Below, piece by piece: positions 53,909 through 63,820 of a stretch of 64,000 nt of DNA (the stretch's first letter is position 1; each line of letters begins with the position of its first letter). Below the pieces are notes generated by a model, which worked only from the letters and a program-made list of their open reading frames with translations, was not told the origin of the DNA and made no database searches. Origin of the DNA: an uncultured Halocynthiibacter sp. Its GTDB lineage: Bacteria; Pseudomonadota; Alphaproteobacteria; Rhodobacterales; Rhodobacteraceae. The position numbers and the translations under genes are program-made. The stretch is taken from contig CANNCD010000001.1 in assembly GCA_947503035.1 (NCBI GenBank), positions 124,001 through 188,000 of the forward strand. The letters are read 5' to 3'.

Positions 53909-55323
53909 TGATGACTGATCTTGTTTTAAACAACACGACCTATGATCGTTCCGCCTGTAAAACGGGTGTGGTTCATCTTGGATTTGGTGCCTTCCACCGC
54001 TCGCATCAGGCGATGTATATCGATGACTATATGGAGGCCACGGGTGATCTTGATTGGGGCATCTGTGCCGTGAACCTGCGCGCCCCTGAGGCCGAGGTGT
54101 TCGCCCAGATCGCCGATGGTCACGAGGGCTATGTCCTTAAATCCGTGGCACCCTCTGGTGAAACCACATACCGCACGATCCGTTCCCACGTGGAATTCTT
54201 GGATTGGTCCGCGGATGCGGCGACCGCCGTTGACGTCTTGGCTCGCCCCGAGGTGCACATGGTGACCATCACCGTCACCGAGAGCGGCTATTACATGAAT
54301 CCAGAAGGGGGGCTGAACCCCGAGGATCCAACCATCAAGGCCGAAGCCGCCGGCGCGGCGGGCACATCGGTTTACGCCTATCTTGCGGCCGCATTGCGGG
54401 CACGTATGGACGCGGGCGTTGGTGCGATCACCATTTCCTGCTGTGACAACATTCGTCAAAACGGCAAGATGCTGGGCAAGAACCTTCGTGCCTATCTGAC
54501 CCTTTTGGGGCAGGACGACTTGGTGGCATGGCTGGACGCGAACGCGACCTTCCCATGTTCCATGGTTGACCGGATTACCCCACGTGCCGCCCCAACATTG
54601 GGCGCCGAAATGGAAGAGGCCTTTGGCCGCGCCGGTCGTTTCCCCATCATGGCCGAAGCATTCGACCAATGGGTGATCGAAGACAATTTTGCGGGCCGCG
54701 TGCCGGACCTTGCGAAAATCGGCGTGACCGTGACCGACGACGTTGACCCATACGAGGAAACCAAAATTCGCATCCTCAATGGCGGCCACACATCGCTTGC
54801 TTATTTGGCGGCCCTGCGCGAGATCAAGATGTTTGATCAGGCCATGGCTGACCCTGAATTGCTGGAACATTTCCTTGGCTATGAAGCCAAAGAGGTTCTT
54901 CCGGCGATCACAATCGAATTGCCGTTCGACAAGGCCGCCTATCTGGTGGCGATCACTGAACGGTTTGGCAACTCTGCAATCGGCGACACCGTCGAACGCA
55001 TTTGTGCCGACGGGTACTCAAAGTTCCCAATCTTTGTTCGTCCAACACTCGAGGGGTGTTACGCAGCGGGTATCACGCCGGAATTCGGCCTGAAATCCAT
55101 CGCGAGCTGGCTTATTTTTGCCCGCCGTGCTGCCGCTGGCACGTTGGATATTACATACGCAGAACCAAACATGTCTGCGCTACTACCTCTCTTGGAACCC
55201 GCTCAGATTGACGCGTTTGTTTCATCTGAAGTCCTGTGGGGCGACTTGCCTCGTAACTACCCAGATTTCGCCACTGCGCTTAAATCTGCTATCAACGAAA
55301 TGGAAAAACAATGGCCGGTGTAA
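53908..55323 (+). CDS. mtlK: Mannitol 2-dehydrogenase family protein
   Basis: A 471-residue long-chain polyol dehydrogenase. The NAD-binding [20 protein letters not shown] is near residue 22. The catalytic lysine region reads [16 protein letters not shown] near 290, followed by CDRMVDRITP-type sequence upstream ([11 protein letters not shown]). It oxidises mannitol, and possibly arabitol or sorbitol, to the ketose. Start codons at 53908 and 53911 are both possible. Its end overlaps the ATPase gene by 13 bases. Confidence 0.9.
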   Translation: MMTDLVLNNTTYDRSACKTGVVHLGFGAFHRSHQAMYIDDYMEATGDLDWGICAVNLRAPEAEVFAQIADGHEGYVLKSVAPSGETTYRTIRSHVEFLDWSADAATAVDVLARPEVHMVTITVTESGYYMNPEGGLNPEDPTIKAEAAGAAGTSVYAYLAAALRARMDAGVGAITISCCDNIRQNGKMLGKNLRAYLTLLGQDDLVAWLDANATFPCSMVDRITPRAAPTLGAEMEEAFGRAGRFPIMAEAFDQWVIEDNFAGRVPDLAKIGVTVTDDVDPYEETKIRILNGGHTSLAYLAALREIKMFDQAMADPELLEHFLGYEAKEVLPAITIELPFDKAAYLVAITERFGNSAIGDTVERICADGYSKFPIFVRPTLEGCYAAGITPEFGLKSIASWLIFARRAAAGTLDITYAEPNMSALLPLLEPAQIDAFVSSEVLWGDLPRNYPDFATALKSAINEMEKQWPV

Positions 55324-56318
55324 CCATCAGAAACCTTAAAAAATCCTATGGCGACCTTCAGGTCATGCATGGGGTTGATCTTGACATTAACGACGGTGAA
55401 TTCGTTGTGTTTGTTGGCCCGTCGGGCTGTGGTAAATCCACATTGCTTCGCATGATTGCGGGTCTCGAAGAAGTCACAAGCGGTACCGTCTCCATCGGTG
55501 ACGAAGTGATGAACGACGTTGCTCCGTCCAAACGTGGCGTTGCGATGGTGTTCCAAACATACGCTTTGTACCCACATATGTCCGTGTACGAAAACATGGC
55601 GTTTGGTCTGAAACAGGCGAAGACACCACAGGACGAAATCGACCGTCGTGTGCGCGAAGCTGCTGAAATCCTTCAGATTACGGATTACATCGACCGCGCG
55701 CCACGTAACCTTTCTGGTGGTCAGCGCCAGCGTGTGGCCATTGGCCGTGCGATTGTTCGTGACCCAGAAGTGTTCCTTTTCGACGAACCATTGTCCAACC
55801 TTGATGCGTCCTTGCGCGTCGCGACCCGTTTGGAAATCGCACGTCTGCACGAACGTCTTGGCGCGACCATGATCTACGTGACGCACGACCAAGTCGAGGC
55901 GATGACCCTTGCCGACAAAATCGTTGTTCTGCGCGCCGGTATCATCGAACAGGTTGGCTCGCCCATCGAATTGTATGAAACTCCGGTTAACACATTTGTT
56001 GCGTCTTTCATCGGTTCACCAAACATGAACTTCTTTGCGCCGGCAGACGTTGCCAAGGATCAAGGCAAGGTCACAACCGGTATCCGCCCTGAGCACATGG
56101 AAGTGTGTGACGCGTCCGAGGCCGTTGTTTCAGGGAAGCTTGAGCTGATCGAGCAACTTGGCGAATACGCGATCTGTCACCTTGTGACCGAATCCGGCAC
56201 GTCCTTCATGGCGAAGATGGAGCACGCTCCGATTGGCCGCGTTGGCGAGACGTTCAACTTTAAGGCCCTTCGTGGTCTACAGCACGCCTTTGACCTCGAC
56301 ACAGGTATCCGCGTTTAA
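55311..56318 (+). CDS. smoK: Polyol ABC transporter ATP-binding protein
   Basis: A 335-residue MalK/UgpC-type ATPase. Walker A is GPSGCGKST near 38, the signature is [19 protein letters not shown], Walker B is [12 protein letters not shown] and the switch histidine is in [11 protein letters not shown]. The C-terminal OB-type regulatory domain (about 235-335) is complete ([13 protein letters not shown]). It is the last gene of the operon and overlaps mtlK by 13 bases. It powers both permeases. A terminator follows at 56370. Confidence 0.94.
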   Translation: MAGVTIRNLKKSYGDLQVMHGVDLDINDGEFVVFVGPSGCGKSTLLRMIAGLEEVTSGTVSIGDEVMNDVAPSKRGVAMVFQTYALYPHMSVYENMAFGLKQAKTPQDEIDRRVREAAEILQITDYIDRAPRNLSGGQRQRVAIGRAIVRDPEVFLFDEPLSNLDASLRVATRLEIARLHERLGATMIYVTHDQVEAMTLADKIVVLRAGIIEQVGSPIELYETPVNTFVASFIGSPNMNFFAPADVAKDQGKVTTGIRPEHMEVCDASEAVVSGKLELIEQLGEYAICHLVTESGTSFMAKMEHAPIGRVGETFNFKALRGLQHAFDLDTGIRV

Positions 56319-56369
56319 GGTCAAGATCGGCGGCTGTAATACAGGGCCGCCGAACGCTCCCATGACCTG

Positions 56370-56402
56370 CAAAGCCGCCCTTGGGCGGCTTTGTGCATTT
56401 TT
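56370..56402 (+). terminator. Rho-independent terminator of the polyol operon
   Basis: CAAAGCCGCC pairs with GGCGGCTTTG around a 4-nt loop, followed by TGCATTTTT. It lies about 50 bases after the smoK stop. Confidence 0.87.
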
Positions 56403-56549
56403 GGGGGAGGGGCCCATTTATTTCGAAAATCTGAGATAGATTCTGACGGCTTTGATCCGCAGTTTGCTGGCGTTTGGGGCGCTCATAAATCGTGGGGAAC
56501 ATGTGGGGTATTCCTACGTTTCTGGCGTCATCACGACACCCTAGAACGC

Positions 56550-56574
56550 AAAAAACCAACCTCTCGGTTGGTTG
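56550..56574 (-). terminator. Terminator of tRNA-Tyr
   Basis: On the minus strand AACCAACC pairs with GGTTGGTT around a 4-nt loop and is followed by a T-run. It lies about 30 bases past the 3' end of tRNA-Tyr. A second small hairpin (CCTTTT/AAAAGG) sits between. Confidence 0.8.
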
Positions 56575-56601
56575 CGAACCTTTTGAAAACAAAAGGTTAA
56601 A

Positions 56602-56685
56602 TGGTGGGCGACCCTGGAATCGAACCAGGCGTGAGTCGCCTCGAGGGAGTTACAGTCCCCTGCCACACCTTGCGGCCTGACGCCC
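56602..56685 (-). tRNA. tRNA-Tyr (anticodon GTA)
   Basis: An 84-nt tRNA with encoded CCA at 56602-56604 and a long variable arm, as expected for bacterial tRNA-Tyr. The anticodon loop CTGTAAC gives GTA. The T arm pairs CCTGG with CCAGG around TTCGATT. One U-U mismatch is seen in the acceptor stem. Confidence 0.93.
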
Positions 56686-56809
56686 AACATTGCGCTTGAT
56701 CTAAACTCTGTGGCGGGGGGCGTCAACAGGAAAATGCAAGAAAAGCGCGGGCTTGTGCGATAGGGCATTTGCGGGGTATGACGCACCCAAGAAAACAAAG
56801 GTGATCGTG

Positions 56810-57589
56810 ATGACAAAACCCAAATGGGTCATAGAAAAAGAACAGGCGCGCAAGGCGGCTGCCAATGAAACGGTTTGGTTGTTCGGTCTTCATGCCGTCC
56901 GCGATGCGCTTTCGAATCCGCGTCGGACCAAGTTGCGTTTGATTTTGACGTTGAACGCGGCGAATAAACTGCGCCCTGAAATCGAAGCCAGCGGCATGGA
57001 GCCGGAAATCGTCGATCCGCGCAAGTTCAACGCGCCGCTTGATCCGCAATCCGTGCACCAAGGGGCTGCGCTTCAGGTCAAACCACTGGACTGGGGTGAT
57101 CTTGAAGACGCCTGTATGGCCGCTGACGGGCAGGTGCCGCGCGTTGTGATGTTGGACCGCGTGACGGACCCGCATAACGTTGGGGCCGTCCTACGCTCCG
57201 CCGAGGTGTTCGGTGCACGTGCCGTCATCGCGCCGCACCGTCACAGCGCGCCGGAAACCGGTGCCTTGGCGAAAACCGCCTCTGGTGCCTTGGAGCGTCA
57301 ACCGTATCTGCGCATCAAGAACCTGTCCGACGCCATCGTTGCGCTTCAGAACATGGGGTACTATGTTCTTGGTCTTGATGGTGAGGCCGAAGAGACGCTT
57401 GATGCCGCGCTTGAGGGCCGGATGGATCGTCCAATCGCGCTTGTCTTTGGTGCCGAGGGCCCCGGTCTTCGCGAGAAAACCAAAGAAACCGTTGATGCCT
57501 TGGTGAAAATTCCGTTCGCCGGTGAATTCGGATCGTTGAACGTGTCCAATGCGGCGGCTGTTGCGCTTTATGCGTCGACACGGTCGTAA
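56810..57589 (+). CDS. rlmB: 23S rRNA 2'-O-methyltransferase, RlmB-type
   Basis: A 259-residue SpoU-family enzyme that methylates the ribose of a guanosine in 23S rRNA. The N-terminal substrate-binding part has VWLFGLHAVRDALSNP. The knotted catalytic domain shows DRVTDPHNVGAVLRSAEVFG, LVFGAEGPGLREKT and SLNVSNAAAVALYAS. Start 56810 has AAAGGTG upstream; the frame extends 19 codons further without family sequence. It is divergent from tRNA-Tyr. Confidence 0.92.
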   Translation: MTKPKWVIEKEQARKAAANETVWLFGLHAVRDALSNPRRTKLRLILTLNAANKLRPEIEASGMEPEIVDPRKFNAPLDPQSVHQGAALQVKPLDWGDLEDACMAADGQVPRVVMLDRVTDPHNVGAVLRSAEVFGARAVIAPHRHSAPETGALAKTASGALERQPYLRIKNLSDAIVALQNMGYYVLGLDGEAEETLDAALEGRMDRPIALVFGAEGPGLREKTKETVDALVKIPFAGEFGSLNVSNAAAVALYASTRS

Positions 57590-57752
57590 CAATTCATCGC
57601 GAAACGCGTAACCAAATGTGACAAGATCGCCCTGTCGGGGCGGTCTGACGTTCCACCCGCTCGCAGAGCATCACGGTTCTGCGAGGTGGGGTATCAAAAA
57701 TAAACCTTTGTGTGCATCTTCTGTAGCAGACAAACACACAAGGATTATTGAT

Positions 57753-58223
57753 ATGACTTCTCCTCTACTTTCGCGTCGCTCTGTTCTTGCTGGCTTGGCG
57801 GCTGCTCCGATCATCGCGTCCGCGGTTCCTGCGTTCGCGGCCACTCCCGAAATCTTTGCCCCAACTGACGGCGTCGCGATCCACGGCTATGATCCGGTTG
57901 CGTACTTCACCGAATCCAAACCCGTCGAAGGTTCATCCGATTACATGACCGAATACAAAGGCGCCAAGTGGCACTTTGCGTCCCAAGCCAACCTTGATGC
58001 CTTCACCGCAGACCCTGCGGCATACGCGCCACAATACGGCGGCTACTGTGCCTTTGCGGCGGCCAAAGGCGGCATCGCGACCACAATCCCAGAGGCATGG
58101 GAAATCGTCGATGGCAAATTGTACTTGAACTATAACCTTAAGGTTCAGGGTTTTTGGCGCGAAGATATCCCAGGTTTCATCGCACAGGCTGACGCCAACT
58201 GGCCAGGTATCCTGAACAAGTAA
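57753..58223 (+). CDS. Tat-exported YHS-domain-like protein, second copy
   Basis: A 156-residue protein. A twin-arginine motif (SRRSVLAG) and a hydrophobic stretch ending AVPAFAA predict export to the periplasm. The mature domain reads IHGYDPVAYFTESKPVEGSS, WHFASQANLDAF, AAYAPQYGGYCAFAAAKG, as in the paralogue at 6485-6952. One cysteine follows GGY. CAAGGA lies before the start. It is monocistronic, with a terminator about 120 bases downstream. Function is unknown for this group. Confidence 0.82.
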   Translation: MTSPLLSRRSVLAGLAAAPIIASAVPAFAATPEIFAPTDGVAIHGYDPVAYFTESKPVEGSSDYMTEYKGAKWHFASQANLDAFTADPAAYAPQYGGYCAFAAAKGGIATTIPEAWEIVDGKLYLNYNLKVQGFWREDIPGFIAQADANWPGILNK

Positions 58224-58340
58224 CGGGTTATTCACGTTTTTATTACATGCTCTGGAATGTATGAGATTTGATCCTACATACATATCAGAGCGCAAAACTG
58301 GAACCTTTGCGTCATGTTTACTGTCCCTCGTTCCACACTG

Positions 58341-58368
58341 CGCCCGGGTTTGTCTCGGGCGTTTTTTT
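58341..58368 (+). terminator. Rho-independent terminator
   Basis: CGCCCG pairs with CGGGCG around a 9-nt loop, followed by T7. It lies downstream of the YHS-like gene and just before the CoA-binding protein gene. Confidence 0.85.
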
Positions 58369-58382
58369 ATCTAGGGTAGGGT

Positions 58383-58823
58383 ATGATGTATTCTGATGAT
58401 CTTTTTCATGGGGTTTTCACCTCGGTTGACACCATTGCCTGTGTTGGGGCCTCGGCCAATCCTGCACGTCCCAGCCATTACGTGTCCGAATTCCTGCGCA
58501 CCCGTGGATATCGCGTGATCGGCGTTAATCCGGGGCAGGCGGGCAAGGTGTTGTTTGGCGAAACCGCCGTGGGGACGCTGGCCGATATCGACGTGCCGGT
58601 CCAGATGGTGGATGTGTTTCGCCGCTCCGACGATGTATTCCCCGTGGTCGAGGCGGCGATCCGTGATCTGCCGGATCTTCGGGTGATTTGGATGCAGATC
58701 GGCGTCCAAAACGAACAGGCCGCGACCCTTGCGCGGGATCACGGCCTGACGGTTATTGAAAATCGCTGTCCTAAGGTGGAAATCCCGCGTCTCTATGGCG
58801 CGAAACACCGCTCGGAATTTTAA
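58383..58823 (+). CDS. CoA-binding domain protein (YccU-like)
   Basis: A 146-residue Rossmann-fold protein. IACVGASANPARPSHYVSEF near residue 18 is the nucleotide/CoA-binding loop, followed by YRVIGVNPGQAG and VIENRCPKVEIPRL at the end. This matches the small YccU/COG1832 group related to succinyl-CoA synthetase alpha domains. Its metabolic role is unknown. The stop overlaps the convergent hisE stop by 4 bases. Confidence 0.87.
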   Translation: MMYSDDLFHGVFTSVDTIACVGASANPARPSHYVSEFLRTRGYRVIGVNPGQAGKVLFGETAVGTLADIDVPVQMVDVFRRSDDVFPVVEAAIRDLPDLRVIWMQIGVQNEQAATLARDHGLTVIENRCPKVEIPRLYGAKHRSEF

Positions 58824-59131
58824 CGCGACGCCTTTTCTTCGATACCCGATGTGCCTTCGCGGCGGGCGAGTTCGGCCTCGACATCGGCCAACGACACGTC
58901 GCGGGATTCGAGCATCACCAAAAGGTGGAACAACACGTCCGCTGCCTCTTTGGTCAATTCCTCGCGGTCGTTTTTGACGGACGCGATGATGGCTTCTACG
59001 GCCTCTTCACCGAATTTCTCGGCGCATTTTTCCGGCCCTTTGGAGAACAGCTTGGCTGTCCAAGAGGTGCTTGGGTCTGCGCCCTTGCGCGAGGCAACAG
59101 TCGCGGCGAGTTTTTGCAATTGGGTTTTCAT
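58820..59131 (-). CDS. hisE: Phosphoribosyl-ATP pyrophosphatase
   Basis: A 103-residue MazG-fold enzyme for the second step of histidine synthesis. The metal-binding pattern CAEKFGEEAVEAIIASV then DREELTKEAADVLFHLLVML is complete. It begins 1 base after the hisF stop, so the two are cotranscribed. Unlike enteric bacteria, it is not fused to hisI. Confidence 0.94.
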   Translation of the reverse strand: MKTQLQKLAATVASRKGADPSTSWTAKLFSKGPEKCAEKFGEEAVEAIIASVKNDREELTKEAADVLFHLLVMLESRDVSLADVEAELARREGTSGIEEKASR

Positions 59132-59132
59132 A

Positions 59133-59891
59133 TCAAAGCCTTACGTCAATGCCATTATCGGCCATATGTTGTTTGGCCTCTTGGATCGTATAGTCGCCAA
59201 AGTGAAAGATCGATGCGGCCAGAACGGCGGATGCGCCGCCTTCTTTGACGCCTTCGACAAGGTGATCAAGGTTGCCAACACCACCCGATGCGATCACCGG
59301 AACCGATACAGCATCCGAAATCGCGCGGGTCAGACCGATGTTAAAGCCCGAGCGCGTGCCGTCCTTGTCCATGCTGGTCAAAAGGATTTCACCGGCGCCC
59401 TTGGACACCACGTTTTGCGCGAATTCAATCGCGTCGATACCGGTGGCGCGACGGCCGCCGTGGGTGAAGATTTCCCATTTGCCAGGGGCCACGGTTTTCG
59501 CGTCAATCGCACAGACGATGCACTGGCTGCCGAATTGGTTGGCGGCGTGCATGATCACGTCGGGGTCGGCAACGGCGGCGGAGTTAAACGACACCTTATC
59601 CGCGCCCGACAGCAACAGTTTACGCACGTCGTCATTGGTGCGCACGCCCCCGCCAACAGTCAGCGGCATGAAACAGTGTTCCGCCGTGCGCTGCGCCAGA
59701 TCATACATGGTGCCACGGTTGTCGTGGGTCGCACGGATATCAAGAAAACAAAGCTCATCCGCGCCGGCGGCATCATAGGCCTTGGCGCTTTCGACGGGAT
59801 CGCCCGCATCGACGATATCAACGAAATTCACGCCCTTTACGACGCGACCGTTTTCGACATCAAGACAGGGAATAATACGAGTTTTGAGCAT
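59133..59891 (-). CDS. hisF: Imidazole glycerol phosphate synthase cyclase subunit
   Basis: A 252-residue TIM barrel. The catalytic aspartates are in [17 protein letters not shown] and [15 protein letters not shown]. Phosphate-binding loops read [13 protein letters not shown] and [12 protein letters not shown]. It works with HisH, whose gene is at the right edge of the window; four other genes plus hisA lie between them. An intergenic stretch of about 280 bases with no visible gene precedes it. Confidence 0.96.
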   Translation of the reverse strand: MLKTRIIPCLDVENGRVVKGVNFVDIVDAGDPVESAKAYDAAGADELCFLDIRATHDNRGTMYDLAQRTAEHCFMPLTVGGGVRTNDDVRKLLLSGADKVSFNSAAVADPDVIMHAANQFGSQCIVCAIDAKTVAPGKWEIFTHGGRRATGIDAIEFAQNVVSKGAGEILLTSMDKDGTRSGFNIGLTRAISDAVSVPVIASGGVGNLDHLVEGVKEGGASAVLAASIFHFGDYTIQEAKQHMADNGIDVRL

Positions 59892-60167
59892 GGCACGGGC
59901 CCTTATTACAGTGTTGCTGCCGTTCTAGGGGAAAATGGGCGCTTGGGCTAGGGGGCTGTGTGGATCGTTCCGAAGTTTGCGCCGGACATGATGAATTTCG
60001 CAAGAAACGGTGACGTGCCCTTTGGCAATTCGGGTAAGATTTTGAAGCATGATTAAATTTGTCTATGCGGACAAAGTGTGCCTTCTCTGCGTTCGCGCCA
60101 ATGGCGGCTTAAGGGAAGCGGCGCAGGTCAGAAGAGGTTGTCGGTGCTGCAGATTAGCCTAACAGAG
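59892..60167. other. Gap within the his cluster, no gene seen
   Basis: About 280 bases between hisF and the Imm35-like gene. It has no recognisable frame or RNA gene. It should carry a promoter for hisF-hisE, because the upstream gene looks foreign to the cluster. Confidence 0.4.
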
Positions 60168-60698
60168 CTAGAGGGCGAGATGTCTGATTTTGAACCCAAC
60201 TGCGCTTAGTTTATGAGCTAAAATTTCTGCGGATTTAGGATCAACACATTGTACAATCGGCTTAGTTCCCTCGAGACAAGCGTCGACTACTCCTTTAGCA
60301 TCTTTCAAACCTAGTTCAGTGTTCGCCTTTATCTCCGTTATGGCCATCACCTTATTGGCTCCTGTCTTCCAGCCATGTAGCTCCAACGAAGAGCCTGGCT
60401 CTGCGTGGGGGTCACCAAAGCACTGATACATATGAACGTATCTGCTGACCTCGTATGCGGTACCCAGAGTGAAAATTTGGCCTTGATCGCTTTCGATCAA
60501 TATTGGAGCGTTCCCAGCCAATGCATCGTGTATATCATTTGTCTCAATGAACGCGGTGCGTTGGTACGAAAACACCCATCCGTAGTCACCGAAAGTGATC
60601 GGCTTTTCAAAAAGTGTGAGGTTTTCGCCCAAGGTTTGTAGGTGGCGTTTAGCAATTTCGCGGGCAGCGTCAAGGGTGATCAAGGTTCTTTCTTTCAT
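60168..60698 (-). CDS. Fusion of Imm35-like and ribosomal L7/L12-like domains
   Basis: A 176-residue protein. Residues about 5-90 resemble the Imm35 immunity domain: LDAAREIAKRHLQTL, GDYGWVFSYQRTAFIE, APILIESDQGQIFTLGTA. Residues about 113-176 resemble the L7/L12 C-terminal fold, which normally recruits translation factors: KVMAITEIKANTELGLKDAK, then SAEILAHKLSAVGFKIR. It is A+T-richer than the his genes around it and has its own flanking gaps, so it looks inserted. No toxin gene is adjacent. It may be an orphan immunity protein; the L7/L12 part is unexplained. Confidence 0.65.
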   Translation of the reverse strand: MKERTLITLDAAREIAKRHLQTLGENLTLFEKPITFGDYGWVFSYQRTAFIETNDIHDALAGNAPILIESDQGQIFTLGTAYEVSRYVHMYQCFGDPHAEPGSSLELHGWKTGANKVMAITEIKANTELGLKDAKGVVDACLEGTKPIVQCVDPKSAEILAHKLSAVGFKIRHLAL

Positions 60699-60876
60699 TC
60701 TCGGAATACCATCGTGTAAGAAGCATACTAATGAAATTAATTCCGAAACCCAGACATTTACGCATGCCCCAGCATTCGGTCAAATGGGCTCAAACCTCCC
60801 ATTTGGTGGAACAGTTGCTTAAAAATTCCTTGGCGGGCCCAACAAGCCACATTCAGTTCCGACTGTGACGTTTGGG

Positions 60877-61119
60877 TTAATTCCGCGTGACGCGAAACAT
60901 ATAGATCGCTAGAACTATGGTCATGATCACGGCCAAGGGCGTCGTCAAGATCGCCCATGGCACCCATTTCACCATGTTATGAGGCGCGTTCACCGGACAG
61001 GTCAGCGCGCCGTTCAACATCTCGCAGCCCCAGAAGGTGCTGATAATCGCCCAGGATAACATAGGCACCCACAGGATAAATGTGGTCAGGGCGAGGGTCA
61101 GCATAACAGGGCGATTCAT
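60877..61119 (-). CDS. Small membrane protein
   Basis: An 80-residue protein with two membrane segments, about 5-30 (LALTTFILWVPMLSWAIIS) and 52-75 (WAILTTPLAVIMTIVLAIYM), and a loop with two cysteines (CEMLNGALTCPV). It overlaps the upstream DUF2867-like gene by 4 bases, so the two are made together. The function is unknown. Confidence 0.7.
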   Translation of the reverse strand: MNRPVMLTLALTTFILWVPMLSWAIISTFWGCEMLNGALTCPVNAPHNMVKWVPWAILTTPLAVIMTIVLAIYMFRVTRN

Positions 61120-61571
61120 GGGGTCTCTTTTGCGATACGTTTCACGGTGCTTTTTGATATCAGTTTATGAAACGGCATAACAGCCGCCAAATACAGATGA
61201 CCGGCCCAATTGTGCGGGCGGACCCATGTGGCCATGAAAACTTTGCCGTTGTCTTGAAGGATCGTGATGCGGAAATTTAGGTGTTTGTCGTCGGTGCCAA
61301 GAACCAGCTCGGTCTCGGTTTCAGACATCACCGGAAAGATGCCCGTCGCCGCGTCATCGGTGTTTTCGGTTTTCAAACCAAAGGGGCGCATCAATGCATT
61401 GCGCAGGTTCAAAAGCCATTCGGTCCATGCGGGCATATCGAACCCGACTTCGGCGGCCTTTTGCGGGGCAAGGTCAGAGGTACAGGAATAACAGTCCAGA
61501 AAATCATTCGGCTGTTTGATCTCCCACAGGGCGGAGTGTGGGGGCAGGGTGGCTTCGGTCACGAGGTGCAT
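61116..61571 (-). CDS. DUF2867-family protein
   Basis: A 151-residue soluble protein. The pattern DFLDCYSCTSDL near residue 20, IFPVMSETETELVLGTDD, LNFRITIL and WAGHLYLAAVMPFHKLISK matches DUF2867, which is often fused to NAD-binding proteins but here stands alone. AAGGAA precedes ATG 61571; the frame extends 20 codons further upstream without family sequence. It is followed by the small membrane protein gene. The pair sits between hisA and the Imm35-like gene. Function unknown. Confidence 0.7.
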   Translation of the reverse strand: MHLVTEATLPPHSALWEIKQPNDFLDCYSCTSDLAPQKAAEVGFDMPAWTEWLLNLRNALMRPFGLKTENTDDAATGIFPVMSETETELVLGTDDKHLNFRITILQDNGKVFMATWVRPHNWAGHLYLAAVMPFHKLISKSTVKRIAKETP

Positions 61572-61654
61572 TCGAAATTCCTTGATCTGATGTAATGACC
61601 AAAGAATGGGAGGGGATGGGGCACAGATCAATGCGTCCCATCCGCACAGTCGTA

Positions 61655-62377
61655 TTAGCCCTTGAGGGTCGTAAGCGCCTCGGCCAGATCAATCGCGCCG
61701 TCATAAAGCGCGCGACCAGAGATCGCACCGTCAAGGGATGCGCCGCAGTCGCGAAGCGCCTCGAGGTCGGCGATGGAGGACACGCCACCGGATGCGATGA
61801 CAGGGATCGACACGGCACGGGCGAGGGCGGCGGTGGCCTCGACGTTTGGACCCTGCATTGCGCCGTCACGGTTGATGTCGGTATAGATGATCGCGGACAC
61901 GCCCGCGTCTTCGAATGATTTGGCCAGATCGGTGACCATGATGTCGGTCTCTTCGGCCCAACCGCGTGTCGCAACACGGCCATTGCGTGCGTCCAGACCG
62001 ACGGCAACCTTGCCAGGGAATGCCTTGGCGGCTTCGCGGACCAGATCGGGGTTTTCAACGGCAACGGTGCCAAGGATCACGCGGGCAAGACCCTTGTCGA
62101 TCCAACGCTCAATCGTTGCCATGTCGCGGATGCCACCACCCAATTGGGCCGGAACATTGGTTTGCTCCAGAATCGCCTCGACTGCGGCACCGTTCACGGG
62201 TTCGCCGGCAAATGCGCCGTTCAAATCCACAAGGTGAAGCCACTCACAGCCCGCCTTTACGAATTCCACGGCCTGCGCGGCGGGATTGTCGGAAAACACG
62301 GTGGCTTGATCCATCTCGCCTTTGTACAGACGGACGGCATTGCCGTCTTTGAGGTCAATCGCGGGGTATAGGATCAT
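61655..62377 (-). CDS. hisA: Phosphoribosylformimino-5-aminoimidazole carboxamide ribotide isomerase
   Basis: A 240-residue TIM barrel of histidine synthesis. It begins [19 protein letters not shown] with the catalytic aspartate, and has [30 protein letters not shown] and [21 protein letters not shown] lies upstream of 62377; the frame runs 49 codons further with no family match. It is separated from hisF by three unrelated genes and from hisH by two. Confidence 0.96.
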   Translation of the reverse strand: MILYPAIDLKDGNAVRLYKGEMDQATVFSDNPAAQAVEFVKAGCEWLHLVDLNGAFAGEPVNGAAVEAILEQTNVPAQLGGGIRDMATIERWIDKGLARVILGTVAVENPDLVREAAKAFPGKVAVGLDARNGRVATRGWAEETDIMVTDLAKSFEDAGVSAIIYTDINRDGAMQGPNVEATAALARAVSIPVIASGGVSSIADLEALRDCGASLDGAISGRALYDGAIDLAEALTTLKG

Positions 62378-62515
62378 GGGTTTGGCCTTTGAATGATGTG
62401 GTTTTGCGACCTTATGCAATGGCTCGGGCGATTTGTAAACGGGCGCCCTACGTCGGGTCACCGTTGCCATGACCCCATCTGTTGCCGCAAAGTTTATCCA
62501 TAAGGGAGGAAGACA

Positions 62516-62899
62516 ATGAAACATCTATACGCAGCCGCACTGGCGATGTTCACCATGACAGGCGCCGCATTGGCCGATCCGGTCGAAGGGCTTTGGAAAA
62601 CCGAGGTCGACGACGGCCATTACGCCCATATCACCATGTCCGCCTGTGGCGATATGATCTGTGGGGTGATTTCGCGCACCTTTGACGCCAACGGCGAAAT
62701 CCAATCCGAGAACCTTGGGAAACAGTTGGTGTGGGACATGGTCGCCAAGGGAGATGGGGCCTATCACAAAGGTAAGATTTGGCAGCCATCCACCGGCAAA
62801 GTGTTCAAATCCAAGATGGCTCTGTCTGGGGACACGTTAAAGGTCTCTGGCTGTGTCGGCCCAATTTGCAAGAAACAGACATGGTCGCGCGCCAATTGA
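62516..62899 (+). CDS. DUF2147 secreted protein
   Basis: A 127-residue protein. The signal peptide covers about 1-20 ([10 protein letters not shown] at its end). The mature domain, [20 protein letters not shown], then [16 protein letters not shown] and [16 protein letters not shown] near the C-terminus, matches DUF2147, a periplasmic beta-barrel-like family. Four cysteines lie in two pairs. AGGGAGGAAGAC precedes the start. It is divergent from hisA and convergent with glsA, their stops touching. DUF2147 genes are common in alphaproteobacterial his clusters, but the role is unknown. Confidence 0.85.
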   Translation: MKHLYAAALAMFTMTGAALADPVEGLWKTEVDDGHYAHITMSACGDMICGVISRTFDANGEIQSENLGKQLVWDMVAKGDGAYHKGKIWQPSTGKVFKSKMALSGDTLKVSGCVGPICKKQTWSRAN

Positions 62900-63820
62900 T
62901 CAGCTGAAGACCGACCAATCGGTTTGATGCGCAAGGGCCTCCATGGCCTCGGTTCCCAGTTTTGAATTGCCATAGGCGTTCAAGCCTGGGGACCAGACCG
63001 CGATGGACGCCTGTCCAGGCACAATCACCAAAATACCGCCACCCACGCCGGATTTCCCCGGAAGGCCAACGCGAAACGCAAAGTCGCCGGACCCGTCGTA
63101 GTGGCCACAGGTCATCATAAGTGCCTGAATGCGGCGGGCACGGGTCTTCGTGACCAAACGCGGCCCGACGCCCCCCACCAAAAACCGTCCCGACCGCGCG
63201 AGTTGCCGACAGGACATCGCCACCGCGCATTGGTGGAAATAGGTGCCCATGGTCAGTTCCGGCGCATGAAGAAGGTTGCCGTGGGACCGCATGTAATGGG
63301 CCAAGGCGAAATTCCGGTGCCCCGTGCGGGTTTCGGATTGGGCGACGGTTTCGTCGATATGAATATCAGCGTCGTCTGCGGCGTCGCGGATAAACCGCAG
63401 TAATCCGCCCAGTGCCTCGCGTGGGGTGGACCCATCCAGATAGGTGTCGGTCGTGACAATGGCGCCCGCATTGATGAACGGATTGCGGGGGCGACCCTGT
63501 TCCCGTTCAAGCAAGGTGATGCTGTCGAATGATGTACCGCTGGGTTCGCGCCCCACACGGGACCAAAGCGATTCCCCGACCTTGCCAAGCGCAAGCGCGA
63601 CGGCAAAGACCTTGGTGATCGACTGGATCGAAAACGGTGTATCCGCGTCGCCAGTGTGAAATTCGCGCCCATCGGCCAAACAGACCGCCATGCCGAATTG
63701 GTTCGGATCGATCTTGGCCAATTCGGGGATATAGTCCGCAACTTTACCACGATCGGGGCTTTGCCCGATAGTGGCGTTGATGTCGTCCAATATGGATTGC
63801 ATCGGTGTTATGGCGTCCAT
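62900..63820 (-). CDS. glsA: Glutaminase
   Basis: A 306-residue serine-type glutaminase, hydrolysing glutamine to glutamate and ammonia. The beta-lactamase-like nucleophile motif is in [17 protein letters not shown] near residue 62. [14 protein letters not shown] and [20 protein letters not shown] complete the pattern. Its ATG lies within the last codons of hisH (13-base overlap), so it is translated with the histidine genes. A glutaminase beside the amidotransferase subunit HisH is noteworthy, since HisH also hydrolyses glutamine. Confidence 0.94.
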   Translation of the reverse strand: MDAITPMQSILDDINATIGQSPDRGKVADYIPELAKIDPNQFGMAVCLADGREFHTGDADTPFSIQSITKVFAVALALGKVGESLWSRVGREPSGTSFDSITLLEREQGRPRNPFINAGAIVTTDTYLDGSTPREALGGLLRFIRDAADDADIHIDETVAQSETRTGHRNFALAHYMRSHGNLLHAPELTMGTYFHQCAVAMSCRQLARSGRFLVGGVGPRLVTKTRARRIQALMMTCGHYDGSGDFAFRVGLPGKSGVGGGILVIVPGQASIAVWSPGLNAYGNSKLGTEAMEALAHQTDWSVFS

